Assembly (NCBI GenBank): GCA_036362985.1
Contig: JAYGXS010000004.1
Span: 34,291,250-34,355,249 of the forward strand
Direction: 5' to 3'
Length of the DNA stretch: 64,000 nt
Source: Ligula intestinalis
Lineage: Eukaryota > Platyhelminthes > Cestoda > Diphyllobothriidea > Diphyllobothriidae
In this document: positions 32,735 to 45,300 of the stretch, piece by piece
Position numbering within the stretch: position 1 is the stretch's first letter
Layout of the letters: each line of letters starts with the position of its first letter
Translations under genes and position numbers: made by a program
Notes under the pieces: model-generated
Told to the model about the DNA's origin: nothing
What the model saw: only the letters and a program-made list of their open reading frames with translations
Databases searched by the model: none

Positions 32735-35700
32735 ACTGCTGCCTCGAACTCGTATATTCTCCTCTGTTGGCAGTTAATAGTGTTTTTATGTGCACAAAGA
32801 CAGACAATAAGGATTGAAAGTGAGAGAGCGGGAGGAATATGGACGTTTAATATAGCTTACGAATTTGTTGGTACTTACCATTATCATCAACATGTATAAT
32901 GCAGCTATACACACTGTAATGTCTGAAAAATTTGCGTATCTTCTTATTTTTCGAAACGAACCTTGAAGCAAAATTGAATTGGCTATTGACAGCTTATACT
33001 GACAAAACCGATAAACGTTGACATGTTCTTGGCAAACTATCTAGTTGAATATTCCATATCAAATAATCGAACTGTCCTTTCTTTTAGAATGAGAAAAACA
33101 ATAGCACAAAATCTAAATTGATGAATGAAGCCAATCAAAAAAGACTAGGACGAATCAAATAACAATTTAACAAATAATTTGCTTCCAATAAGTGACCTGC
33201 ACGCGACTTTAAAATTTTAATAGATTGGTCATTTCTGTACTGCTTGCTGTTAAAACCACGAGCTTTTTACCAGTTTAAAACCGTTGACAAAAAGGCGGGG
33301 TTTGACCGTCCAACGATGCCTTATAGGTCAGAAATGCTCACCCTTTAGTTTATTTATCAGTCACAATGATCACAATGCTACTGATGGTTTGCAACCATCT
33401 GCGAGGCCTTTCAATTGATTTCCAAAACACAAAGTGGCGAAAAACTTTCGTACCCTGATCGATCAATATTCGGTTTCCATGACGTTACGACAAATCCGAA
33501 TTCTCCATCAAGCATGACTTTCGTCAAATAAGCTGGCTGCATCTATAGACTGGCGACATTGTGTATACCTCAATCTGATGTAAATTGATCAAAATTTTAT
33601 GCTATCCATCTTCATGGATTTCAAATTGTCTTAACGAAACACAACTGACATGCAATCATCAATTTTTGTTATTGTTTCACTAGCTGTTACCTTACAAGTT
33701 TTTCATGCTCCTATTATATGCGCACAAGTGCAAGGCCAGTACTATGGGTTTTGGAAAAAGTCATGCCAAATTCGTACCTTGGACAGTTGTCTGTAATAAC
33801 CTTTTAAATGGCAGACCTGTCATCGAAATACGCTTTTGTACAGAGGGAAAAATATGCAAAAATTATTAGTTTATGCTCTTTAAATTTTCTTGTGAACTAG
33901 CTAACTTTCTTGCTATCGCTCTGTGCAGTGACAAGATTGGCTGCTAAACTACCAGCTGCTGATTTTCTATTTGCAAACAATCAGCTCTTAAGAAGACGAC
34001 ATACAATGTTATAGTTTCTATGGACAAAACTGTAGACTGCAAACAGCTGGTCTACTGCCACTTGACTAGGAGTCTCACGATCTTACGGTCGTGTCATTGC
34101 AATTTTGCAGACTAAATTATTGCTTTTTTCAATAGAAATGTATTTTAAGTTGCCTCAAATAACGTATTTGGAAAGATTTTCTGATTTCTGGTACCTAAAA
34201 CATTGATTTGCATTTAAAACGGCTGAATAATATCAAATGCCTCAACTAAGCGTTTATTTGCGAGTATTCTTTTTGCGTATGGCTGAAAAGACGCGATTTC
34301 AACAGCCAACATCTTAAACTGATCAGAAAAAGTAGAGGTTTGCTGCAACATAATCATGATGACGCCTTAGGAGTAATGTATAACTTATAATTTTTTTGCT
34401 ATTGGCAAATGCCTTTGCTCGGAGCATTTCACCGCATACAATGTCTAGATTTTCGAATTCCGCTAAGATTATATGATTAAATCGCTTCATTATTCCTCCG
34501 ATGTCTAAAAGTTACGTGAGAATACTGTACTAATTTCACTCATTTCTGAAGACTTTTCCTGTAATTATACAGCCGAATTTTTGGCAACTTTTTCTGAAAA
34601 CCTTAACGGCTGCTGGAATGAAGTTCGCAGATCTTACATCTTTTATTGACTGTCACTTGATGAGCTGCTAACAACTAGAGTCTTTGCGCATGCCTCCAAA
34701 AATTATTTTGTTTTTCTCAGGACAGCAGGACGTAGCATAGACGTAGCACAACTTTAGTAAATATGCCGAAGATAGAAACACTGCTTGTGTTAGCTGGAGG
34801 TGCAAAAAACTCCACGGGCATGGTTAGATCCATATGAAAAATTGTCGCGGGTTTTAAAAATAGGCACGTGTACAGCATCGTATTGACAATTTTTCGTTTT
34901 GCACACTTAAGAATAAAAATGTGCATGGTCGTACAGGCATCGCTTGTCTGTCCTGCATGCAGCGGTTACTGCATTCGCTCCATTTTTACGTTTTCGAATC
35001 AGTAATGTATTTTAACCCAAATCAACCTTCCAGTAACCATTGACAATGTGCATGAAAGAATTGAATTTCGTCAAAATGACTGATTTGTAGCGCATTCCTT
35101 CCAAGATAGTAAAATAAGTTCTGATTTCCTGTGGCTTAAGAAGCTGTTTTTTCTGGCGGCTTTCCCTCTTTGGACGAGATTACTATATTCATCATTTGAG
35201 ATTTTACTGCTAATGCTCAGTAGAGGAACTAAGTACTCTCAACTCGAGTTAACATGACGCAAAATAGGTAATGGACTATTGGGAGCGTTGGTCAATGATG
35301 TACTTATTAGGATTTGGAATCTCGTGCGAGCAGTCCGTAAAGGAAGTATCACCAACTGAGAAGAGAGGTAATTCAGCAATGACCATTTGAATGTCTTTGA
35401 ACTTGTAAGTAAACAATACCCAATAACCTATATATTTCTAAAACCTCATTGCAAATATATGGCAGGCAGAAATGGACATAAACTGGGTACGATATATGTA
35501 CTACTGCACCGTCTTTTGACAGAGAATAACAACGATGACAGGATTATTTGACTGACTAGGATTAAAATCTGGTTAAGGATATGTACGTATTTTAATGCAG
35601 CTGACAGCACGGTGGCAGGATAGAAAATGATACGCTGCCTCACAGACAAAATCCTAGAGGAAATGTTTTTATTTTCCTAAACCGGGGACGGAATATGACT

Positions 35701-38700
35701 GAGTGACCTGCGTGCAATTAATGTGCCCCAGGTATCCAGTTCAATGACAGTGAACGCAAGACTTATAAGCGGCACTTCAAAAGACGGAAGCGTGGTCACC
35801 GATTCGAGTACTGGTTTATTCTGCAGATCGAAGGAGAATGAAGAAGCCAATGGACAACTTTGCATATTTGGGGCACTTTCCTGAGGTGGTCATCAATTAA
35901 ATGGCTTTTGAAGGTTTATAATAGATTGGAGAGAGCCAAATTTATTATGAGGAATACGTTAGTATGGCGTGAGAATGGATCTCCCGTGATGGCCATACAT
36001 AACTAGTCCTATCCCCTGCTTCCTTAGTCTGCCAGATCCTGTAAACGAACCTTGATGGAATTTGGTGCATTGACCGATGCGGCGTGAAATTCTGCGTCTG
36101 CAGCATGCCAGCACACGTCTGCATCTTAGCAGTTATTTGCTCGTGCATAATCAGCTCACTCGATATACTTACACCACGAGCCACAGCGTCCGCGTTTTGA
36201 TCCACCAACTTTTAGGAGCACAGCCAATTTTGAGCCCAACAGTCTCGATCTGGCACGCATGCACACCTAATAACAGCTGAAACCAGAGTCTCCCACTCTC
36301 AAACATTTGCTTAACACCCGCCTTGACCTCGTTGTTGGCCAGACGGCACAAACTCCCACGGTGTGTACAATACCTTTTTTGCAGCTTAGAATTGGCCTGA
36401 TGTCGATGTTCAAAACATTTATATTTACCGCAGCTGCACAGGAGTTCCAATATTTAATTTTGGATATGGGGGTTAATACACCACTACTTATTGGCAAACG
36501 AAAGACCGCTAGTCAAGGGAAGATTGCAACAGATGTTCTCTTGTTCGTTGTCCTTCAATCAATTTATCCTTCGTCTATTGTTATTCGAACATACTCTGGA
36601 CACTGTGGCAGCTTTAGGTAACGAAGGTGAAGGTTTCTTGTGCCAGTTTGGCAGTTGTCATATGAAATACACCTATTCTGCTTGTTTCCGTATCTGGTGA
36701 AGATTTCAAGTCTATGTTCAAAACTTCAAGTACTGGTCAGCTGTTTCCTGAAATCCACGGTTTTGCTTGAAGCAGCATGCGTTATCGCCTGAATTAGTAC
36801 AAATTAGCACAGTCTCGAATAACAAAACTCACGAAGTTGAATTTGTAGACAATCTGTAGTAGGCCGCACGCCATCTTGTACACTCTCAGGCAGCTAACAC
36901 CATGTGAGGTCATCTAAAGCCAATGTACCTATTGTGCATTTGTCTGCATTCGAGCCTATGAGCTAGGTGTTTACCAAAGTCGGAGAAAACAATGTTGCAG
37001 AAAGGCGCTTTTCTTTAAGTGTTCTACTTCAGAGACTTCGAAATCTCGGGCATCTGAGAATCTATGACTTCTATTATGAGAGGCTTGCGGTTTTTCGGAA
37101 GCGAATCTTATGAGTCATATCATATCAAATTATCATATTAGAACGTGCTCTCCTGCGATTTAATTGCCGAAGAAGGTTTTATGTTTTTCGCTTCATGACA
37201 TGACTAAACCGTTCAATTTGCTCTTCACACCTCAGTGCTATGTCAAACGGAGTCTGAGGTATTGTGTGATATGCAGGCCTTAACTCATTGGGCGTGACGT
37301 CCAATTTTGCGTTGAAGTTAAACTTCCGCATGCACGTGATGATAAAACAGAAATTATTATTCATTGGAACTGCACACTGATATTGATGTCCCTATTGGAT
37401 GTACTTTTGATCTCGAGTTGAAATGATCGATCTCCATAGTCTCCAAAAGCGCTCATTCGTGTTTGATTAAGGTTTTCTTCGTTAAAAATACCTGCACTGT
37501 TGTTAAGGGAGATAAGTCAAAATCCAACCTTAGCGTTTATTATTTTGTAGGGAACCTGTGTCTTGCTAAAATAAATAAGCGCAGGTTTATGGCCACTGAC
37601 TATCGCAGGACTTACCAAAGGGCAGAAGGGGTTTCGACTGCGATGCCATTGTAGCCAGTACGTTAGTGGTTGTCAGGCACAACTGGTTTTAATTTGGCTC
37701 TATGTGCTGTGATAAGTGCTGCATGATGAGAAGTATGTTTAAAGCAATTGAAATTCAAGCTCCAACTAGTAATCGAGCGTTTTAGATTGCAGGAAACAAT
37801 TCCGTTTCATTCGCTTGTCACACAGTAAATACATGAACGAACTTGATTGTTGTTAGCGTAATTCAGGTAAGAATGTTTTTTATATGCTCTCATGAAAGCA
37901 GACCATCGAATACTTTGTATTTTCCTCCTGATAGAGTATCAGAACGGGGATGCCTCCGATCTCTTCAGCAGAGAAACGGTGGATAGGAAGCATTCGGTTC
38001 CGGTGAGCATAACATTTGGCTATCTTAAAAAACAAAGTTGTTTTTAAGAAATGTGGAACTTGGAGTAGCAGAAATTCATCATATTCCGGCGTGCTAAATT
38101 CCAGTTACCACTGGCTTTGTTGATTTTTTTCCACCCCTTGTCGTCAATACCCCGTGTGGCACTCGTTTGGCAGTTATTTCGCTTCATTAATCGCATTCCA
38201 AGTTGGCATTGCTTAAATAAACTACTGCTGTCAGAATTTGTTCAAACTCGGAACTTGCACTTCATTGACCAAATTTATGAAGACTTGACTGAACCTCCCA
38301 GATACAGAATCGACTAGGATGAATTATGTAAATGGGGTTTTAGCACTCATCAGATAAGCTAGGATATTTTAAACACAGTCCAAAAGGACGCACTTGACAC
38401 CAAAACGCCAATATAGGGTTTTATTTTAAATATTCACTTTTATGTCCCCATAAACTGAAAAAATGCACAGACTTATCCATTCTTGTACTCCGTCCGTAGC
38501 ATGTAGCGTCTTTTTCAAATAAATTGCCAAAAGAAAAAAGTAGCTTTCCCTATCCAAAAAGTTTGCACTTCTGAGTTTTTTCACAGCTCGCCATATACAT
38601 TCAAATAGCATTTTATCTTTCCGTTATTTAATGCTCGTTCAAACTAATCAGTATAATTCACATGCACTGCAAGTCTTTATAAGCTCGATATTATTTGCAC

Positions 38701-39899
38701 GCAGCGAACAATACTAAAAAATATGTGCAGTATGTATGAAGCCATCTTCCACTGAATCCGATTGTTTAGGCGGTCAAGAAGAAATAAAGTAAAAAGCTAG
38801 CAGCCTGGCAAATCGGAAATTGCTTGGGAATATGAAGCACGATATTAGGTGTTTGAAAGTCACTAATTTTATCTATCAGAATCAGCTATGCATTCTGGAA
38901 GTCCCTTTTATATTTGATGAAATTAATCACCGATTGTAATTTCTCACTGTACAAAGGCAAGTGCTCTTTGAAATTGTCGCGTTCCATCGACAGTTCTTAT
39001 ATCACAAAGGTTCCAAATAGGTCAATTTAGTAAGGGCGCCTTCATCGTCTGGTCTGTATGACAATGTTACTTTCATGATAACATAGACATCAATTAAACG
39101 TTTGTCGGCCACTGTATGCAACTACTTTTCTGGTGGTTCTTACTTGATATAATTAGCCGATGTGAGTGCTTAGCAGGTGGTAGCGGGAGGTAGATGCTGT
39201 ACATGTATGCTTTCACAGTCCAAATGTTTTTTGATAAGGAAATCTATACACCACATTTAATTTATGGAGTATTTTAAAAGTGGGTTTGCGATTGAGTTGT
39301 TTTTTTAACAGTCTATCATGTTTAACACCATAGAAATCGAAACTTCGGAATTCTGTTATACGGAACCGTTGGAACTAGGGGTTACATGGGTGGGGCATAA
39401 CGGGGAAGCAGGAGTGAGTATGACAAGAATATATCAAACAAAACCAGGAAAATGAGGGTAAGATTATTACAAATAGCTAATATCTAGCCGTAAACATGTG
39501 TATGATAACTGAAAAATGAATCAAAATCAAAAAATTTAATCAAGCAAATAAAATATCGAAATAAAATACTTAATTTCAGTACAAAAGACCACAATGATCA
39601 CCAGCCCCGTTCTTCAGAATATTGGGATTTTTGACTTCCGTGATTTTACCTATAATATCGTGTTAAAGTTATTTTTAAGAATATGCCATGATGTAATGTT
39701 CCCTCCATCTACTTTAATCAAAAATCGATTGCCTACGTGCGGATTCCTATGTGCGCATAAATACGCGCATGCGTGCGCATTGGTGAAGTGAGATATTGTA
39801 TAAAAATGAGAATTCCAAACCAAAGTCAGGGCACATCATAAAAATGAACCGCGTTTTTCAGTATTGCAACCTCGACCAATCAGGATTTTCTAATTTTAA
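32735..39899. other. Long stretch without recognisable genes
   Basis: AT-leaning DNA with only short frames. Overlapping frames on both strands at 35945-36621 are somewhat longer than background (up to 104 codons). They contain stops in any single reading and match no family I recognise, so at most this is an old pseudogene or repeat. Confidence 0.45.

Positions 39900-39900
<1 letters not shown>

Positions 39901-39932
<32 letters not shown>
39901..39932. repeat. (AT)n microsatellite
   Basis: About 15 TA units, adjoining the SINE-like core that follows. Such a tract could derive from the tail of that copy. Confidence 0.9.
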
Positions 39933-39934
<2 letters not shown>

Positions 39935-39935
<1 letters not shown>

Positions 39936-40060
39936 TAAGTAGGGTATGACAGCATCTGGGGGTAACTTGATACAGAACTGTTTTGGGCTTATAAGCCTTC
40001 ATCAGCCAAGCATAACCCTGAACACCTAAGTGAATATATATATACATGCGGAGTCTATTC
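39935..40060 (-). mobile_element. SINE core copy
   Basis: On the minus strand TTATGCTTGGCTGATGAAGG is followed by CTTATAAGCCCAAAAC, the shared core. The tRNA-like head is not clear. Confidence 0.45.
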
Positions 40061-40069
40061 CGACGCACC

Positions 40070-43000
40070 AGCAATAGTAACTCAAATGATTTCAATTTAC
40101 CAGAGCTTGCTTGGGGGGGACAAATACTGCCTCAGTTTACAGTTGTTCGCAGTCCTCGTCTTAATGCGTTCAAGCTACACCCCAACTTTCCCTAGCACGC
40201 AGAGTTCGGGGCAAGGTGTGCTTAGTACGCGTCGATTGACTGGCTAGCATTGTTAATCAGTGAACCCACTCCCAACTCCAATCCTATCGACTTCACCTTG
40301 TCAGAGAACGCGATTGGTGCGGAAAGAGTAAACACGCGGTAAATACAACGCATTCCTACTTTACTGAAAAGGAAACCACACCCTATCCGGCAGGTTGGTG
40401 GTCTTTGCAATGCACAAAAATCCACTGACCTAAATATCTCACGGATGAGGCTTTTTAAATAAGTTTTCAAAAAACACAGAAAGTTTTCACTCCCATAACT
40501 TGACAGGTAAGTGATCGTGCGTTGTATCTTTTAAACTCTTCTCTATATTCTAATAAACTACTGAACTACGACAGCATTTCTGACATACGAATCAAATTAT
40601 CCATGTAGCAAAGTATGCGCCTTTTAATATCCAAATTACCTGCTTAATTTAGGTACTTGCATATATTTATAGTACAGTATGAAATACACCTTGTTGTGCT
40701 ATTGTGAAATCAATACCAATTCGGACAAACGACGTTGCGTAAAGTCAAAAGATAAATACGATTTGAATGTTGGAGGTCAGCCTATAAGTGTCCTTTAAAT
40801 ATAACATTTGATAAATATATTATGAGATTTGGCACAGTTGAATCCTTCAACAAACTTATATGTAAGGGATTGTGGTGGTCTCAATGGAATATGAATTCCC
40901 GACAGCATGGGCAAGCCTTGACTTCAACCAATGCTCTAACACCTACACTTACGAGGCCCGACCGGAAGCGTTCAAGCATTGGCTGTATTCAGGTGGTGCA
41001 CCTTCATTCGTGAGAACAAATCTCCCGAAGACAGTCACGCTACTTAAAATCAGGTCGTCAATTAAATTGTCCGCCATTTTTCCCAACTGTACCTTTATGG
41101 TATCAGTACATTTCAATTTGTTTTCTTTATATAAGTAGGGTTTCTGGCATGTGAAAGGATTAATAACAGGGCCAAGCGGGTAGCAAATTGATTGAGGTAC
41201 ATTACCCGTGTTTTTTTAAAATTAAAAATCGGGTAAATTAAAAACGGTCTTCTATTTCCGTAAGGCTTGATGGTTTGCTGACCCGAATGTTTTGGAGACG
41301 TTTCCAAATTTATGTCGACCAAAACGAAATGCTTCAAGAGCTCACTGCATGAATGTTTGGAGAAGTTTCCTCACCAGTCACAGGCCTTCAAGTTCTGAAC
41401 TGTCGATCTACCTTGCAACATAGAGGTTGTTGCTTTATAGTTTGTAAAGGCTGAAGTTAACCCGTTCAATCAGGTAGGCGGGCATTAAGAAATTATACTC
41501 CAATCAATAGGTTTTGCATAAAACTGACGGGGTTTCGAGATCTGATGCTTAAATTGTCACCGTTTGCGTTTTTGGAAAATTTGTATAGTTAGTAAATACA
41601 CCCGCCTCAGCTAAGGATACAATTTTGGCTAGCGGATATGCAAAGCAAGGTTTGTAAAAACTTAGCTTTACTTACGAAGAAAATCGTTCCGACCTAATCG
41701 TTTTCCGAAACAAAAAATTCCCTAGATGATCAATTTTTGAGAGTTCAAACGCGCAGAGTCAAATTCCTCCCAAATAAACTGAACTAAATTGATTAAAGAT
41801 CACGAACAGACAAATAACAATGACGCTTGGCGAGGCACTGGTAATCGTTTGTTTTATGAAGTGCCAATGACCCAGCTCTAAGGCACCGTCTTTGGAACAC
41901 CTGTACATTGTGTGTGAATCATGTGTGTGGGTCATGTGCGGCCATATGGTTCTGTTCCTCTTCCTAGCTGGCAGTCCATTTTAGTACGGTAAAAGCGAAG
42001 GCAAAACAAAATATGAAGCAGTACTGTATCAAGGCAGTCCTTCGCCATAACTCCTCTCTGTTTGTTTAATGGTCAAGAGGCAATGGCAGCTACAAGGTCT
42101 GGTCAGCGCAAACACTTTTTCCCCTCTCGATGTTTTCTCGGCTCAAGCACTGGTGCCTTCCGCAAAACAAAATATTTTATTCGAGCAAATGCTTTGAAAA
42201 CAGTGTGCGATGGAGGATGATTGGCTATCAGAGAGAAAAAAATTCAGCGACTATAAAAGTTCTATTTTTATTTAATCGCCAATTGATAACAACTTGCACG
42301 CAACATAAAAAGTTCCCCTTGAACGTGTGAAATTTCAAAAAAGAGACGGAACTAGGACCCCCAGTAATGCAGTTGCCTTTTCGTCAAATTCCAAGCAGGG
42401 TGAACATTATACAGTGAAGTATTCGAAAAGTAACATTAACGGTAACGCATATTGTAAACCTTGACCAAACACTAAATTCTAACCAAACCTTCGCATTAAC
42501 CATACTGCAAGGTCCTTTAGTTTAAAGGAGGGATTCCTATTGCAGTGTCTTGCAAAGCTATGAAAATTCGATGTTGACCATTGACATTCATAGGTAATCC
42601 TCACCAAATCAAAACATTTACTTATCAATTTAAAGTGGTTTGCAGATGCTAAAGTGGTTATTACATCATACCTTTAAAGGTCCCTGACCCACGGACAAAG
42701 GAAATTATTGCGCCCTTTTTAAGTTCGTTCTCCCTAATAAGAGTCGTAGCTCACCAATTCTTCCCTTTTTCTAATAAATGTTACTTATAAAGCGGAAAAC
42801 TTCTCGAGGTCTTTCTTGTCCAGGCAGTAGTTAGGTCTCCTCTGTAGATCGCATGGATATTATTTTTAACTTTCTGAACGCCAACATTGCATGTGTTACC
42901 ACCATTGATATTAGCAGCGACGTCATGTGAATAAACCCATCTCAATACGGCATTTGCCTACTTAGTCGATTATCGAAATGACGTTCCTCGTAACTTCGTT

Positions 43001-44790
43001 GCAAAATCCTCAGCATTAGGTAAGGGTCTTGGTGAAGGTATAGTCAGGTTTACTCTCACATTCTGCGAACCGAAGTTGAACCTCTCGTATTCCCAGTTAT
43101 GCTTGAATAGTATTAGGTCTTATCCGTTCGAAAGCACCCTTGTAACAAACAGTAAGACCTGAGGTCTGCAACTGACTGGAGCACACATTATAAGTCAGCA
43201 TTTTCAATGCGTGTTTGGCTTCTACGTTTATTCCTCCGAACATAAGTGAAAAGTCTGCTTTAGAAAAAAACTAACTAGATTGCCTGTTTTTCAAGGCTGC
43301 TCATTCTGTTACACAATCTACTCATCCTACATTCTGACTAATACTTTTTGCAAATTTGACCAGCAGGTCACTACTAGACTAGGAGTATATCACGTATGCT
43401 AGAATTTTTTTCAGAAACCAAAACAAATATCTTAAATGGCTTCAGTGAATCTGGCTGATTATTCGAGCTCTTGTCCTGGACTCTGTAACATTTACAAAAG
43501 CTATTACAATGCAGAATCAGCACCCACACTTCTTTAGTTTATGCATGATTTCCAAAACAAATAAACAGTAGTGTTCTTTCCATAGTTAATATAACAGTGC
43601 TGTCTTGTTACTTCTTATCAGTAGAATGTCCCGTAAAAAATCCTATAAACTATATGTAAGAAGTTCTTATGGAGCCAGATATTTGATAGAGGAAACGGGA
43701 CATTTACGAATATAGTTATTTTAAAAGAAAACCTTTTGGTTGCTATGCTAGTCAGTGGGTTTGTATAAACCTGTCAAGGTGTGCTAAAAGTCAGACGCAC
43801 TGAAATGTCCATAGGTTGTTGTCATCTTCGGGCGATTGAAAATGCATGTTTTTCATCCGTTAGCAAGCTTTTGCAATTTGTTTGAACACTAACGACCTTG
43901 AACTTAAGTTAGCTTTTTCCACACCTTGTAGAGTTTGGATTCATTTTTAAGGTAATTCAACTTGGCCGGTCAGTTCACTATTTCAGAATTGGTGCATTCC
44001 AAACATTAGTGTAGGCGGGGCTCGGAACATAACCCGAATCTTAATGTACTCACCGGTGCCAGACACAGGCTAATGGCTCAGATGGCACAGATTTGTCTGA
44101 AGTGCTTTATCCTTGCGGTCGAGGGTTACAATGCTATAGCAGCATCCGAGTTTTTGATAAAAGGATCAAGTAGACTATTTATGTCGACCAAAACACCTAT
44201 CGGTTATGAGACCTCGGGCATAATGCCACTAATTTCAGAACCCAGTAACACTATAAAGCATGCCGTTAGCTGAAGGGTTTTATTAAGCGACCAATGCAAT
44301 CTATTTGAGACCTTTGTCGAGTGTTTATTCCTGTTTTTATGGGTTTTTTCTCGTCAATATGGCTTTTCAACATAGTCGTAGCTTTGCGTTTCTTAATCAT
44401 GGCAAGGTATGTAAATTCCATCAATGAATATATGTAACCTTAAATTTGTATAAGGGCAAATATATTTAGAGTTGAGGACAATTTTTTCAATGGAAAGTTT
44501 GTGAAAATAGCTCTACGGGAGTACTAGGCCCATGTAATTGCTCATGAAAGAGACTATCTCAAGCCCTAGGACACCAGGGGCTAACTGATGTGGAACCTGA
44601 TTCTGAGAAATTTGCCATATGCTATTTTCGGCTGTTTTTATGCAGTTTTCTGTGGGTTGTGCCTCTGATTTGCAGCAATAGTGTTTGTTATCTGAACTAC
44701 TCACTTCGCCCTGCGTCGTAAGTGAGCCCGACATTGGACTGAAATTCATCTGCTTGCGAATTTCACCCATTATTAAGTCTGACATTGGGA
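40070..44790. other. No recognisable gene; possible tRNA-like remnants
   Basis: Around 40880-40990 (minus strand) a GTGTTAGAGCATTGG segment resembles a tRNA A-box side. Around 44070-44125 (plus) ATGGCTCAGATGG with GAGGGTTACAATGC is weakly tRNA-like. Neither is firm. Other frames lack motifs. Confidence 0.4.
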
Positions 44791-44794
44791 AAAA

Positions 44795-44868
44795 GAAGGA
44801 AAGATCGCTGAGACAACACTGTTATTTGCCTGACGGTTCGACATCCGTCGCGGATGTCACACCCCACT
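44795..44868 (-). mobile_element. Isolated family A terminus
   Basis: The antisense terminus GATCGCTGAGACAA, TTATTTGCCTGACGGTTCG is present, followed by a perfect stem II pair (CATCCG/CGGATG). The CTGATGA half of the hammerhead is missing and no ORF follows. It is either a truncated solo end or a very short insertion. Confidence 0.6.
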
Positions 44869-45099
44869 CTTTCGTGCACCTTGATGGGCAAAGGAAACTT
44901 TATCACAGAATCATGACCATTGAGTGTAACGAGTGACACATAAATTACATTCAAACCTGTGAAAACACTGGTAGACGCAATGACACTGAGGCGTGACGTT
45001 CACCAGACTATCGTCTGGCAAGATTTGACGTTTTCGTCATTGATGTAGGGTAGACTGGCAGAGAGCGCTGCTATGCTACTTTCTATTGTAGGTCAGAGT

Positions 45100-45300
45100 C
45101 AAGAGATTTTGTGTTACGTGGCTTGAATAAAACTCGCATTTTGACCAAACGCTCAACTGCTCACTCACTCCTCCTTAACTCTTTGCCAACACCGGTTTCG
45201 ACGTCACTGGCTAGTGACAGCATAAAGGTCAGGAGTGGTCGATTGGCTGTTTCTAGCCACTATGACCCGGAAAGCCGACTTGAATGCCAGCTCGTTCATT
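45100..45300 (-). mobile_element. Possible divergent PLE terminus
   Basis: On the minus strand CTGTCACTAGCCAGTGACGT is followed by CGAAACCGGTGTTGG. This resembles a PLE end: a hairpin, then GAAAC with a palindrome (ACCGGT). Core CTGATGA is not kept, and the base before the expected cleavage point is G, which the hammerhead rule forbids. Assignment is tentative. Confidence 0.3.

Noticed and set aside
35945..36621. Overlapping frames on both strands
   Set aside because: Stops interrupt any single reading and no family is recognised; left as possible old pseudogene only.
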